A DNA stretch of 64,000 bases from Bartonella sp. HY328 (GTDB lineage Bacteria; Pseudomonadota; Alphaproteobacteria; Rhizobiales; Rhizobiaceae), in contig NZ_CP104883.1 of the NCBI RefSeq assembly GCF_025449335.1, positions 736,501 to 800,500 of the forward strand. Reading direction: 5' to 3'. The position numbers and the translations under genes are program-made. The notes beneath the pieces were generated by a model. The model was not told the DNA's origin. It did no database searches and saw only the letters and a list, made by a program, of their open reading frames with translations. Shown here piece by piece: positions 37,204 through 46,982 of this stretch. How positions within the stretch are numbered: position 1 is the first letter of the stretch; the number at the start of each line of letters is the position of its first letter.

Positions 37204-38598
37204 TCATTCTTCACTTGCCAAGGTGCAAGTGGGTATTTCTGCAAGGTTTTTGTTAGCAAAACCATCTATTTTGAATTTTAAATCCATTCTTTGATAAAAA
37301 AGTCGATATAATGGCGATAGCATGGCAAAATCATGTCCTGATGCCAACCAATGAAACGGCATTAATACAGGTGTAATATGATATTGGTTACTTTCAGAAA
37401 ATTTGCGGCTAATGAACGGCAGGGTCTTATCATTTTTTGTTTCAATGAGCGGCGCAGTTAATAAGGATGGTATATGGTATTTGATCTTATTTATATTGTG
37501 GTTTTGTAGTTCATTTAATGCAGCATGGACCTCACTAATGCTTGGTATACGTATCATTAAATCCTCGTTTTGCTTATTGGTAATAGCAAAGCGACCATCC
37601 CAAATCATGGTTTTACCGCTGGTAATAATCATTGGCTGCAAATTTCTTTGTTCGCGCCAAATCCTTATTTCTTTAGGGTGGTTTTCTAAAAGTGCAGAGC
37701 AATGGGTCGCCTTTTTGGCGTTTGCTGGTGTTGCAATGAAGTCAATTAAAGCACTGGTTGCTGGCTTCAAAAACGCTTTGCCGCCGACAAGTGCAGATAA
37801 AACTTCAATTAAGTGAATGAAAGCTAGCTGTTGTCGCAGCGAATCATCAGCAATTTCTATAAAAAGTTGTTCGCCGCGCCAATGAATATTGGTTTGTTGA
37901 ATAAGTTGAGCAATGTCTTTTGCAGCTTTTTCGCGCTGTAACCGTGCTGTTTTAAGTTGATTATAAATAGTGTCTTCAATGGCAGGATCAGCGCTTTTGC
38001 GAATACGCACGCGTTCATAATGCACATTGTCATTGCTTGGATCATCCACCCAGCCAATATTTTTTGTTAGCAGATAGTTGCGCAAATCGGCTCTTTTGCA
38101 ATCGAGCAAAGGGCGCAATAGTTTAAATTCTTGTTGTAAGAGTGCTTCTCTTGCCATGCCAGCAAGTCCACGGCCTTTATCAAGGCGTATTTGCCGCATG
38201 CGGAAGGTTTCAATCTGGTCGTTAAAAGTGTGACCAGTTAAAATAACGTGACTTTGGTATTGTTTGGCCGCTTTACATAAGAGATTGTAGCGAGCCGTTC
38301 TTGCCTTGTCCGATATGCCCACCTTGGGCTTTTCCCCCTGCCAGACATAAATATCGTGTTGTATATTATGCTTGAGGCAAAGTGCACCAACTGCCTGTGC
38401 TTCTAAAAAGGATTCAGGACGCAAACCATGCTCGATCGTAATTGCGACGAGCCGATGCTGCTGGCCATGCTTTTGTAAAAATTCTTGTAACAAGAATAAC
38501 AAAGCCAAAGAATCACTTCCCCCTGATACGGCGGCAATGATATTTTGGCTCTGGTCAAAATCATCAATTAAAAAATTAGGTTTAAGATTTGCTATCAC
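37204..38598 (-). CDS. tilS: tRNA(Ile)-lysidine synthase TilS
   Basis: 464 residues. It modifies the wobble C34 of the AUA-reading tRNA(Ile) to lysidine, an essential step. The PP-loop SGGSDS at residues 25-30 and the HGLRPES and GHTFNDQIET segments are diagnostic. It starts with GTG and overlaps the cpoB stop codon by 4 bases (GTGA), so translation is coupled. The C-terminal half is poorly conserved, as is common in this family. Confidence 0.93.
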   Translation of the reverse strand: MIANLKPNFLIDDFDQSQNIIAAVSGGSDSLALLFLLQEFLQKHGQQHRLVAITIEHGLRPESFLEAQAVGALCLKHNIQHDIYVWQGEKPKVGISDKARTARYNLLCKAAKQYQSHVILTGHTFNDQIETFRMRQIRLDKGRGLAGMAREALLQQEFKLLRPLLDCKRADLRNYLLTKNIGWVDDPSNDNVHYERVRIRKSADPAIEDTIYNQLKTARLQREKAAKDIAQLIQQTNIHWRGEQLFIEIADDSLRQQLAFIHLIEVLSALVGGKAFLKPATSALIDFIATPANAKKATHCSALLENHPKEIRIWREQRNLQPMIITSGKTMIWDGRFAITNKQNEDLMIRIPSISEVHAALNELQNHNINKIKYHIPSLLTAPLIETKNDKTLPFISRKFSESNQYHITPVLMPFHWLASGHDFAMLSPLYRLFYQRMDLKFKIDGFANKNLAEIPTCTLASEE

Positions 38599-39566
38599 GG
38601 GCTACAATTAAGACGCTTTTGTTCATCAACTACCCGCTTTAACACTGCAGGCTCTGCTTGTTTATACTCTTGTGGCACTTTTGCAAAGACTGCACAAGCA
38701 GTTTCATCATCATTAAGTTCTGCCATAGTCATGCCAAGCTTAAGCATATTTTCCGGTGCGCGCGGTGTTGAGTTGTAATTGCGCTCAACATCCATATAGG
38801 CTGCCGCCGCTTCACGATAACGCCCTTGGCCATAGAGTGATTCTCCAAGCCAAAAGGAAGCATCCGCAATCAATGGGTCGCTTGGGTAACGCTCTTGAAA
38901 CGCGCGAAATATAGGTTCTGCGGCTCGATAATCGCCAGCGAGAATCGATTGATAGCCAATTTGATAAAGCTCTTTTGGGCTTGAAGTTTGCGGCACGGAG
39001 GTTGTTTGGTTACCACCTGTTGGAACACTGGCTTGTGAATTACTACCGCTCGCGCTTTCAATAATATTGCCATCGCGGTCAAAATGAATAGAGCCCAAAT
39101 TTTCCATGCCGCCATTTGTATTTGGTGCCACTTCGGCATGAGCTTTTGCAGTTGGTGTCGTATTTTTATTACTTGTCGAGCCACTTACAGTGCTATTGGT
39201 AGAGACACTATTGGCACTTGTAGTCGCAATTGGAGGATTGATGGGCAATTGTTGGCGCTGGGCAATTGCGGCATTACTTGGCTTTTTGCCTTCAAGAACA
39301 TCGATACGGTTTTGCATTTCTAAAACCTGTATATTCAAGTTTTCTACTTGGGTCGTTAAATCACGCAAAGCTTGTTCAAGCTGAATGGTACGCGTATCAA
39401 TCTGCGGCGAGGCTTGCGCAACATTTTGGCTTTTATTGCCGCCAAGAACCCGCTCTAAAAAATTAGGGTTTTGTTGCGCATGTACGCTTGGTACTTGCAT
39501 TGCAGTCAAGGAAAGGACGGGGACAAATAGGGCCGTTGACAAAAATCTTTTTGTTGAGCGTTCCAT
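38595..39566 (-). CDS. cpoB: Cell division coordinator CpoB (YbgF)
   Basis: 323 residues. A signal peptide (about 1-30, cleavage after VHA) is followed by a coiled coil (about 57-93, QLEQALRDLTTQVENLNIQVLEMQNRIDVLEG) that trimerises YbgF, a Ser/Thr/Asn-rich linker, and three TPR units from about residue 199 (ELYQIGYQSILAGDYRAAEPIF). CpoB links peptidoglycan synthesis to Tol-Pal action at the division site. The tol-pal genes that usually precede it are not here; instead a 574-bp gap and cysK follow on that side. Confidence 0.92.
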   Translation of the reverse strand: MERSTKRFLSTALFVPVLSLTAMQVPSVHAQQNPNFLERVLGGNKSQNVAQASPQIDTRTIQLEQALRDLTTQVENLNIQVLEMQNRIDVLEGKKPSNAAIAQRQQLPINPPIATTSANSVSTNSTVSGSTSNKNTTPTAKAHAEVAPNTNGGMENLGSIHFDRDGNIIESASGSNSQASVPTGGNQTTSVPQTSSPKELYQIGYQSILAGDYRAAEPIFRAFQERYPSDPLIADASFWLGESLYGQGRYREAAAAYMDVERNYNSTPRAPENMLKLGMTMAELNDDETACAVFAKVPQEYKQAEPAVLKRVVDEQKRLNCSP

Positions 39567-40140
39567 AAATTACCTCAATTTCCATAACTTGTTTTAAGTG
39601 TTTCTTTATTTTTGCTTTGCAGCAGCAATAAAGATATATCCCGTTTTAATGTATTAGATAGACAGTTTCACTATTGATTTTACCCGATGTCGTCAGGCTA
39701 TCGATGCCAAAACTATATAAGGTTGCCTGTGTAGCTTTTCAATTCATATTGCTGTCTTGGCTCTAATTTGCCTTTCGACTTTGGTTAAATTTTGTTCAAT
39801 ATGGAGACGAAATGTGATTGTTTCGTGATCTTTTGCGGCAAAATTTATAAAGGTTCAAAATATTTTTTAAAGAATTTCAGTCGTGACATTTGCACAATAA
39901 ATTTGACGGTAGCAAAAATTAGATTGAAGCATATATGTTCAACAATTTGGCCATTTTGAAATAATTATCTAATGTTTTGATAATTTTTAAAAAAATAATG
40001 CATGATATGGCAGGAAATTAATTCATCAGTTCTCTTTTGTCCGGTTAAAAAAGGTTATCTTGATTTAAACTTTAAAAGAGCGGCATATCGCTTGAAAATA
40101 AGCGATTATTGCCTTTTAGCTTTAAGCGATGGAGCGTTAA
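39567..40140. other. 574-bp divergent gap between cpoB and cysK
   Basis: No gene. Near cysK a 7-bp hairpin (ATCGCTT/AAGCGAT, 40087-40106) lies in the leader, and a further 7-bp repeat is at 39963-39985. Neither matches a known riboswitch. It must hold the cpoB-tilS and cysK promoters. Confidence 0.4.
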
Positions 40141-41127
40141 ATGAGTGGTATAGAAAATAACACAACAGCCAAATCTACTAAGGGGCGTGGCAAAGTTTAT
40201 AATTCTATTCTCGAGACGATTGGTGATACCCCGCTTGTTCGGGTGGATAAATTTGCCAAAGCCAAGGGTGTTGGCGCTAATTTGCTTTTAAAACTTGAAT
40301 TTTTTAATCCTTTAGCGAGCGTCAAGGATCGCATTGGTTTTGCAATGATTGATGCACTTGAAAAGGCTGGTAAAGCCGTGCCGGGTAAAACGGTATTTAT
40401 CGAGCCTACCTCCGGTAATACTGGTATTGCTTTGGCCTTTGTTGCTGCATCAAAAGGCTATCGCATTATTTTAACTATGCCAGAAACTATGTCGGTTGAA
40501 AGACGCAAATTGCTTAAATATCTTGGCGCTGAACTGGTTTTGACAGAGGGTGCAAAGGGTATGAAAGGCGCTATTGCGAAAGCACAAGAATTAGCGCAAG
40601 AAATTCCCGATGCGATTATTCCTCAGCAATTTGAAAATCAAGCAAATCCGCAAATCCACCGCGAAACAACGGCGGAAGAAATTTGGAATGATACCGATGG
40701 TCATGTCGATTTTTTTATTTCCGGAATTGGTACTGGTGGTACAATCACTGGCGTGGGGCAAGTATTAAAAGAGCGCAATCCCGATGTTAAAATTATTGCG
40801 GTAGAACCAAAGGATTCCCCTGTTTTATCAGGTGGCAATCCCGGCCCACATAAGTTGCAAGGTATTGGAGCTGGCTTTGTGCCAGACACATTGGATACCA
40901 AGGTTTATGATGAAATCATCACCGTTGCAAATGACGATGCCTTTGAAAATTCTCGCGCGCTTGCGCGCATTGAAGGCATTCCAGTTGGTATATCGGCTGG
41001 TGCTGCTTTAACTGCGGCAATTGAAGTTGGTAAGCGTCCAGAAAATAATGGCAAAAATATCGTAGTCATTATTCCTTCCTTTGCAGAGCGCTATTTATCT
41101 ACCGCACTTTTTGAAGGGCTTGAATAG
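40141..41127 (+). CDS. cysK: Cysteine synthase A
   Basis: 328 residues. O-acetylserine sulfhydrylase: converts O-acetylserine and sulfide to cysteine with PLP. Lys62 in NPLASVKDR forms the Schiff base, PTSGNTGIALA (89-99) binds the substrate carboxylate, and GIGTGGTITG binds the PLP phosphate. The first 18 residues are a polar extension. The start has GGAG seven bases upstream. It is monocistronic. Confidence 0.94.
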   Translation: MSGIENNTTAKSTKGRGKVYNSILETIGDTPLVRVDKFAKAKGVGANLLLKLEFFNPLASVKDRIGFAMIDALEKAGKAVPGKTVFIEPTSGNTGIALAFVAASKGYRIILTMPETMSVERRKLLKYLGAELVLTEGAKGMKGAIAKAQELAQEIPDAIIPQQFENQANPQIHRETTAEEIWNDTDGHVDFFISGIGTGGTITGVGQVLKERNPDVKIIAVEPKDSPVLSGGNPGPHKLQGIGAGFVPDTLDTKVYDEIITVANDDAFENSRALARIEGIPVGISAGAALTAAIEVGKRPENNGKNIVVIIPSFAERYLSTALFEGLE

Positions 41128-41179
41128 GCTTTATGTCTTATAATTCGCCTTGCGTAAGCGCAAATAAATCATATCGCCT

Positions 41180-41242
41180 AAGCACCAAGTTTAAGTTTTG
41201 AAAATAAAAGCACTGATTGACAAGGTTCAATTGGTGCTTTTT
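41180..41242 (+). terminator. Probable terminator of cysK
   Basis: The arms AAGCACCAA (41180-41188) and TTGGTGCTT (41231-41239) are perfectly complementary and followed by TTT, but the loop is long (42 bases), so confidence is moderate. Confidence 0.5.
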
Positions 41243-41369
41243 GCGTAAATTAGTAATTACCATAAATTAGCAATTACCTCGTGCTCCACAATAGCGGTGA
41301 GATTGACAAGAATATTTATAGGTGTTTTTCACTATTTTTAAACGCTGTCATTAATGGCTTTTGCCAAAT

Positions 41370-41378
41370 TTATCCACA
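41370..41378 (+). promoter_or_regulatory. Perfect DnaA box upstream of dnaN
   Basis: TTATCCACA matches the consensus DnaA box exactly, 151 bases before the dnaN start. It is a single box, so it suggests DnaA control of dnaN-recF rather than an origin. The rest of the 402-bp gap between cysK and dnaN (41128-41529) holds the cysK terminator and no gene. Confidence 0.5.
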
Positions 41379-41529
41379 CAAGTTGCAAGATGCTGTTTTG
41401 TCAATTAAGCGATGTGGTTTATAAGAGATTAACGACAGAATCATTGCGCTGGTTTTGATGCGAAGATAATTGTCTTTAAAGTTTGGTTTAGCGGTTGAAT
41501 ATCCGCAGTTTAGGAAGTGAGTTATAGAT

Positions 41530-42651
41530 ATGCGCATTACAGTTGATCGTGCCAATCTTCTCAAATCATTGGGTCGTGTTCATCGGGTCGTGGAGCGGCG
41601 CAATACCATCCCTATCCTGTCTAACGTATTGATTGAGGCTGATAATGGTCAAATGCTGCTAAAGGCAACTGATCTTGATATTGAAATAACTGAGACAACC
41701 ACATCAACTATCGAGCAGGCTGGTGCTACGACTGTTCCGGCTCATCTTCTTTATGACATTGTTCGTAAACTTCCAGATGGCGGTGAAGTAAGCCTTTCAA
41801 TGAATGGTGAAGGCAATGCGGTTGCAGTTGCTGCAGGCCGTGCGAGTTTTCGTTTGCAATGCTTGCCAAAAACTGATTTTCCAGAGTTAAGCACGGGCCA
41901 ATTTAGTCATTCTTTTGAAATTAAAGCTGAAGATTTAAAGCGCCTTGTTAATTCAACGCAATTTGCAATTTCAACCGAAGAAACCCGTTATTACCTAAAT
42001 GGTATTTACTTCCATGTGGTTGAAAGTGACGGTGTATTAAAGCTGCGTGCCGTTGCAACTGATGGTCACCGCTTGGCGCAAGCAGAGCTTAATGCACCTC
42101 ATGGCACGGAAGGCATGCCTGGCGTTATTATTCCGCGTAAAACCGTTGCTGAATTGCAAAAGTTAGTTGGTGATGACAATGAAGCTTTGGTGAAAATCGA
42201 ATTATCAGACGCAAAAATTCGTTTTTCGGCAGGCTCTGTGGTTTTAACATCAAAACTCATTGATGGTACATTTCCTGAATATGGCCGAGTTATTCCACAA
42301 GGCAATGATAAAAAACTGATTATTGATCGCGCCGCTTTTGCAGCAGCAGTTGATCGCGTATCAACTATTTCAAGTGATCGCGGCCGCGCTGTTAAGCTCA
42401 CAATTGGTGATGGACAATTAAAGCTCACGGTTAATAATCCAGATTCAGGTAGTGCTGAAGATGAGTTAAGTGCAGATTATGAATCTGATCCATTGGAAAT
42501 TGGCTTTAATTCTCGCTATTTAATGGACATTACGGGCCAATTGTCGGGCGATGAAGCAATATTCTTATTGGCCGATTCTGGTTCGCCAACTTTGATCCGT
42601 GACAGCAATGATGCTGATGCGCTTTATGTTTTAATGCCCATGAGAGTATAG
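41530..42651 (+). CDS. dnaN: DNA polymerase III beta sliding clamp
   Basis: 373 residues, the normal beta-clamp length, with the three clamp domains. Hallmarks: MRITVDRANLLKSLGRVHRVVERRNTIPILSNVL at the start, PDGGEVSLS, and the C-terminal YVLMPMRV. It forms the dimeric ring that holds polymerase III on DNA. It is not next to dnaA, as expected in many Rhizobiales, but is followed by recF. Confidence 0.97.
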   Translation: MRITVDRANLLKSLGRVHRVVERRNTIPILSNVLIEADNGQMLLKATDLDIEITETTTSTIEQAGATTVPAHLLYDIVRKLPDGGEVSLSMNGEGNAVAVAAGRASFRLQCLPKTDFPELSTGQFSHSFEIKAEDLKRLVNSTQFAISTEETRYYLNGIYFHVVESDGVLKLRAVATDGHRLAQAELNAPHGTEGMPGVIIPRKTVAELQKLVGDDNEALVKIELSDAKIRFSAGSVVLTSKLIDGTFPEYGRVIPQGNDKKLIIDRAAFAAAVDRVSTISSDRGRAVKLTIGDGQLKLTVNNPDSGSAEDELSADYESDPLEIGFNSRYLMDITGQLSGDEAIFLLADSGSPTLIRDSNDADALYVLMPMRV

Positions 42652-42759
42652 AAAGTGCGAGTTTAGAATTTGCGAGTTTAAATCTATTGGGCAGATTTAG
42701 AAATTTTGAGATAAGGTCAAATAATAGATTTGTCTGATATTCAATCCTATGGTGATAAA

Positions 42760-43899
42760 ATGCGGGTTCGCGGGCTTAGTCTCGCGGCCTTTCGCAATTA
42801 TGAAAGCCTTAATTTGGTTTTTTCTGGCCAGCATGTTGTGCTAACTGGCCATAATGGTGCTGGCAAAACTAATATATTGGAAGCCATATCATTGTTATCG
42901 CCGGGCAAGGGGTTGCGCCGCGCTAGCTATAACGAACTTATCCACGGCGCCTATGATAAAAACTTAGCCTCAAAGCATAACGGTTTTACTATATTTGCTC
43001 GCCTTGAATGTGATATTTATGGCGAAGCGCAAATCGGTACTGGTATTACTGATAATGAAAGCACACGTAAAGTGCGCATCAATGGCGCCAATGCTTCGGC
43101 CGATAGCTTGCTGGAATATAGCCGCATTAGTTGGCTAATTCCGGCAATGGATGGGCTATTCACTGGTACGATATCGGATAGACGGCGTTTTCTTGATCGT
43201 CTGGTTATGGGGCTTGATCCCCTGCATGGGCGGCGGGTTATCAATTTTGAAAAAGCCATGCGCTCACGCAATAAATTATTAAGTGACAATGTTAATGATG
43301 CCTATTGGCTCAGTGCATTGGAAGCGCAAATGGCTGAACTTGGGGTAGCAATTGCGGCAGCGCGCAAGGAAATGGTCCGCCTAATGGCCTCAATGATTGA
43401 AAAAATGCTGTTAAATAGCTTATTTCCTATGTCTGTTTTGAGTGCGACGGGCCTTTTGGAAGCACAGCTTGATGAAGCGGCGGCAGTCGATGTCGAGGAA
43501 GATTACCGAGCGCTTTTGGAGCAAAATCGCCTGCTTGATGCACGGGCAGGGCGCACTTTGGAAGGTCCCCATCGCAGTGATCTTGAGGTCAGCCATCTCG
43601 TTAAGTCTATGCCGGCGGCGCTTTGTTCAACTGGTGAACAAAAGGCTTTACTAACCGGGCTTATTTTGTCCCATGCGCGTCTTATTGGTGAAATATCGGG
43701 TATGACACCAATTTTATTGCTTGATGAAATTGCTGCCCATCTTGATCCAATGCGTCGTGGTGCACTTTTTGAAATCCTTGATCAACTGGAAGCTCAAGCC
43801 TTTATGACCGGAACTGACCGTGCACTTTTTGCAGGATTAGAGGGAAGGGCACAATTTCTTTCAGTAAAAGAAAATCAAATAGAGATTGATCGCAGTTGA
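42760..43899 (+). CDS. recF: DNA replication and repair protein RecF
   Basis: About 379 residues from the ATG at 42760; a TTG at 42730 would add ten residues. Walker A is GHNGAGKT. Both RecF signatures are present: ISWLIPAMDGLFTGTISDRRRFLDRL and the Walker B LLLDEIAAHLD near the end. RecF helps load RecA at gapped DNA and repairs stalled forks. It lies 108 bases (or 78) after dnaN, the ancestral order. Confidence 0.94.
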   Translation: MRVRGLSLAAFRNYESLNLVFSGQHVVLTGHNGAGKTNILEAISLLSPGKGLRRASYNELIHGAYDKNLASKHNGFTIFARLECDIYGEAQIGTGITDNESTRKVRINGANASADSLLEYSRISWLIPAMDGLFTGTISDRRRFLDRLVMGLDPLHGRRVINFEKAMRSRNKLLSDNVNDAYWLSALEAQMAELGVAIAAARKEMVRLMASMIEKMLLNSLFPMSVLSATGLLEAQLDEAAAVDVEEDYRALLEQNRLLDARAGRTLEGPHRSDLEVSHLVKSMPAALCSTGEQKALLTGLILSHARLIGEISGMTPILLLDEIAAHLDPMRRGALFEILDQLEAQAFMTGTDRALFAGLEGRAQFLSVKENQIEIDRS

Positions 43900-44104
43900 T
43901 AAATTAATTTTTTAAAAAGCCAACAGTTTTATCATTTTAAATTGCAATAATTTATTTAAAATAATAATAATTATAAAAGATGCTTAATATCTTGGTGTTT
44001 TTCAACAATTGACGGATAATATATTTTATTTTTAAGTTAAATGTATTAATAATATGCCAAATTAAGTTTGTAAAATATATTTTAAGTTAAAGGGGTTGCT
44101 TAAG

Positions 44105-44560
44105 ATGGCAAATATTGTTGGCATTGATAATATGAGTGTTGAAGATATACGCGAAGAAGTCGCCAAAGGTGGGCGTTTCGTGCAATATATCTGGTGTGTT
44201 TCGATTGTTGTTATGTCGTTTAAACGTCCAACCGATGTTTTTTTTATACGAAGTGATGAATCTGCGGCTGCAAAGGCTTTGCCCTATACATTGTTAACTT
44301 TATTTTTGGGCTGGTGGGGTTTTCCTTGGGGTATTATTTATAGTTTTCAATGTTTGGGAGTTAATACAAACGGCGGTTATGATCTTACCGAGGAATTTAT
44401 GCAAAGTATGAATGCCTCTTTGTATTATGATCATGATGATGAAAATGTTGCAATGGATGCAATTGAAGAAGTTGCACAAAGCAGTGATGCAGAGCCTGAT
44501 CCGAAGCCTAAAAATCAGAACCAGCCGATTAATCGAAGTGGTTCTGTTATTCAGCGTTAA
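44105..44560 (+). CDS. Membrane protein with GWWGFPWG motif, unknown function
   Basis: 151 residues from the ATG at 44105, with AAAGGGG upstream. After a soluble start (GIDNMSVEDIREEVAKGGRFVQYIW) come two hydrophobic helices: one around VSIVVMSFKRPTDVFFI and one around LLTLFLGWWGFPWGIIYSF. A polar acidic tail follows. The GGRFV, SFKRP and GWWGFPWG blocks recur in uncharacterised proteins of several phyla, as I recall. The GWWG-x-PWG turn suggests a membrane-embedded binding site. It is isolated and follows a very AT-rich gap. Confidence 0.6.
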   Translation: MANIVGIDNMSVEDIREEVAKGGRFVQYIWCVSIVVMSFKRPTDVFFIRSDESAAAKALPYTLLTLFLGWWGFPWGIIYSFQCLGVNTNGGYDLTEEFMQSMNASLYYDHDDENVAMDAIEEVAQSSDAEPDPKPKNQNQPINRSGSVIQR

Positions 44561-44577
44561 CAACAATTGCATTTACT

Positions 44578-45438
44578 CTAAAGGCTTTCTGGCCTGCGAT
44601 AGCAGGTTGGGCGGCCATAAAGCTTGGCAATGCGTGAAATTGCATCATTTAATGGCTCAATGCGCACATCCATGGAGGCACCATTGGCATGAATGATATT
44701 ATCTTTATCAATCATAATCGCAACATGTCCTTGCCAAAAGATAAGATCGCCACGCTCATTTGGCAAGCCTTCTGGTATTTCATGGCCGATGGAATGCTGT
44801 TGCATATCACTATCGCGCATGACATTGCGCCCAGCCATTGCAAAAGATAATTGCACAAGGCCGGAGCAATCAATACCAAAGGCCGTTGTGCCTCCCCATA
44901 AATAGGGCGTGTGAATGAGACTTTCTGCCACACAAACAAAATCAAGGGCGCGCACATCAATTGGCTCAATATGCTCGGCAATGATTGCTTTGCCGTCTTC
45001 AAGCATCGCATAGCGCGTGCCTCGTGTTTCTTCAAAACCACCAATGGTTAGTTTGGAATTCATAGCAATGGCGGTGATTGGCGGCGTTTTTAAATCTGCC
45101 ATTGGGTAAATAAAACTGCGCGGAACTTTAACGCGGTGGGTGAGGGGGCGTTTGTCAACGCTAAGATGGCTACTAGCGACATAGCCGACATAGCCATCTT
45201 GCAGTGAGCGGATAAAGCAAAAATCATTGTGATTTTCAAAAACAAGCGCTTCATCACCAAGCAACATTTGGCTTAATGTGCCACTAGCAAAATTAGCAGC
45301 TTTTTTAATATCGCTTACTGGCGCAATAATACGATGTTTAACACCTTCAACGAATTTTTGTGCGTTAACGCGTCCTTTTAAGGTGATATCTGCCAGGTCA
45401 TCACGATAAGCATTAAGGCGAGGATCAAGTTTTTCCAT
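44578..45438 (-). CDS. NlpC/P60-family cell-wall hydrolase with SH3-like domains
   Basis: 286 residues. The N-terminal 160 residues are bacterial SH3-like domains (GYVGYVASSHLS). The C-terminal NlpC/P60 domain has Cys191 in FGIDCSGLVQ, His238 in WQGHVAIMI and His250 as the likely triad. It cleaves peptidoglycan stem peptides (gamma-D-Glu-diaminopimelate type bonds). It has no signal peptide, so it may process muropeptides in the cytoplasm during recycling. It lies 26 bases after the aminopeptidase gene, forming a peptide-processing pair. Confidence 0.88.
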   Translation of the reverse strand: MEKLDPRLNAYRDDLADITLKGRVNAQKFVEGVKHRIIAPVSDIKKAANFASGTLSQMLLGDEALVFENHNDFCFIRSLQDGYVGYVASSHLSVDKRPLTHRVKVPRSFIYPMADLKTPPITAIAMNSKLTIGGFEETRGTRYAMLEDGKAIIAEHIEPIDVRALDFVCVAESLIHTPYLWGGTTAFGIDCSGLVQLSFAMAGRNVMRDSDMQQHSIGHEIPEGLPNERGDLIFWQGHVAIMIDKDNIIHANGASMDVRIEPLNDAISRIAKLYGRPTCYRRPESL

Positions 45439-45464
45439 TTATCTAGCCTTTGAAGTTAAAAAAT

Positions 45465-46847
45465 TCATTTAACATATAATTGTCTAATCGCAGCAAAAAG
45501 TGCTCTTATGCCTTGCGCTTCACCACCTTTTGGAAAACTTGGGCGTGCTGTTGGTGTCCAGCCGTAAATATCAAAATGCGCCCAAGATTTTGCTTGTTCT
45601 ACAAACTGGTTTAAAAACAGTGCCGCAGTGATTGATCCGGCGAAGCCGTCACTCGTGACATTGTTTAAATCAGCGATGGGGGAATTAAGATTTTTTTTGT
45701 AGGCAGGCCAAAGTGGTAATTGCCAAACTGGGTCATGTTGGGCAATGCTCTGCGCATTAATCGCACTAACCAAATTTTGGTCATGGCTATAAAATGGTGG
45801 CAAGTCCGGCCCCAAGGCAACACGTGCGGCGCCCGTTAGTGTTGCCATGTCAATGATCAAATCGGGGGCATCTTCATCGCCATAGGCAAGCGCATCGGAT
45901 AATACCAATCGTCCTTCTGCGTCCGTATTGCCAATTTCAATGCTTAAGCCTTTGCGGCTCATCAAAATATCGCTTGGGCGAAAAGCATTGCCAGCAATTG
46001 AGTTTTCCACCGCAGGGATAAGCAGTTTTAAGCGTACATCAAGTTTTTGTTCCATAATCATTTGGGCAAGACCAATAACATTGGCAGCGCCGCCCATGTC
46101 TTTTTTCATCAAAAACATGCCGCTTGCTGGTTTAATATCAAGACCGCCAGTATCAAAGCAAACTCCCTTACCAATAAGAGTTATTTTAGGCGCATCTTGC
46201 CGTCCCCAATTAAGCTCAATCAAACGCGGTGCAATAGCGCTTGCGCGTCCGACCGCATGAATAAGCGGAAAATTCTGTGCAAGCAAATCATCGCCAATAA
46301 TGGCATGGACTGACGCGCCAAATTGATTGCCAAGCATGCGGACAATGTTTTCAAGCTGGTCAGGCCCCATATCATTGGTTGGGGTATTGATGAGATTGCG
46401 CACAAGTGTTGTGCTTTCAGCTTGGCTTAATAGTGCCTTATAATCAATATGACTGGGCACAAAAAAGCGTAAAGCCCTTTCACTTTTTTGGTTCAAATAG
46501 CGATTAAACTTATAAGCACCTAAGGCAAGCCCTAAATAGTGTAGGGGCTGCAAATTTTGGTCATCATGAAAATGCCAATCTCCATCGGGTAAGGCGTCTG
46601 CTAATTTTCCAGTAATAAAAGCGCCATTGTCTGGGCAGCTTATGAGCACTGCGCCACAAAGACCACCTTTTTCGTTCGGCAATAATGCAAATGCGCCCGA
46701 TTTGGCTTTAAAATTTTGTGCCTTTAGCCAATTTGCGCTAAAATCTGATAGTGGCAGCGCTGCAAAATCACACTCATTGGTGAAAAATATTGGTAGGCTT
46801 GAGGCTGATTGATTGGTGGTGAAAGCAATATTTAAATGAATATTCAT
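45465..46847 (-). CDS. M17 leucyl aminopeptidase-family protein (PepA-like)
   Basis: 460 residues. The M17 signature NTDAEGRLVLSDAL is exact, and GKGVCFDTGGLDIKPA supplies metal ligands. The family uses two zinc or manganese ions to release N-terminal residues. The sequence before residue 150 is divergent, so it is a shorter PepB/PepA relative rather than classical PepA. It is the first gene of a two-gene operon with the NlpC/P60 hydrolase. Confidence 0.9.
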   Translation of the reverse strand: MNIHLNIAFTTNQSASSLPIFFTNECDFAALPLSDFSANWLKAQNFKAKSGAFALLPNEKGGLCGAVLISCPDNGAFITGKLADALPDGDWHFHDDQNLQPLHYLGLALGAYKFNRYLNQKSERALRFFVPSHIDYKALLSQAESTTLVRNLINTPTNDMGPDQLENIVRMLGNQFGASVHAIIGDDLLAQNFPLIHAVGRASAIAPRLIELNWGRQDAPKITLIGKGVCFDTGGLDIKPASGMFLMKKDMGGAANVIGLAQMIMEQKLDVRLKLLIPAVENSIAGNAFRPSDILMSRKGLSIEIGNTDAEGRLVLSDALAYGDEDAPDLIIDMATLTGAARVALGPDLPPFYSHDQNLVSAINAQSIAQHDPVWQLPLWPAYKKNLNSPIADLNNVTSDGFAGSITAALFLNQFVEQAKSWAHFDIYGWTPTARPSFPKGGEAQGIRALFAAIRQLYVK

Positions 46848-46982
46848 AAAGCACCTTTTAATTTTTAAAAATAGTATTGCTATAATCTGTGACGTATCAT
46901 TTGCTTAAACTCAAGTCGGATTAATATATAATAATCCGCCTATTTTTTGCAAAAAAGCAAGTTAAATGATAAAATTGAAAAC

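Noticed and set aside
41128..41529. Possible replication origin near the DnaA box
   Set aside because: Only one DnaA box, no cluster or AT-rich unwinding element arranged around it; oriC in this order lies elsewhere.
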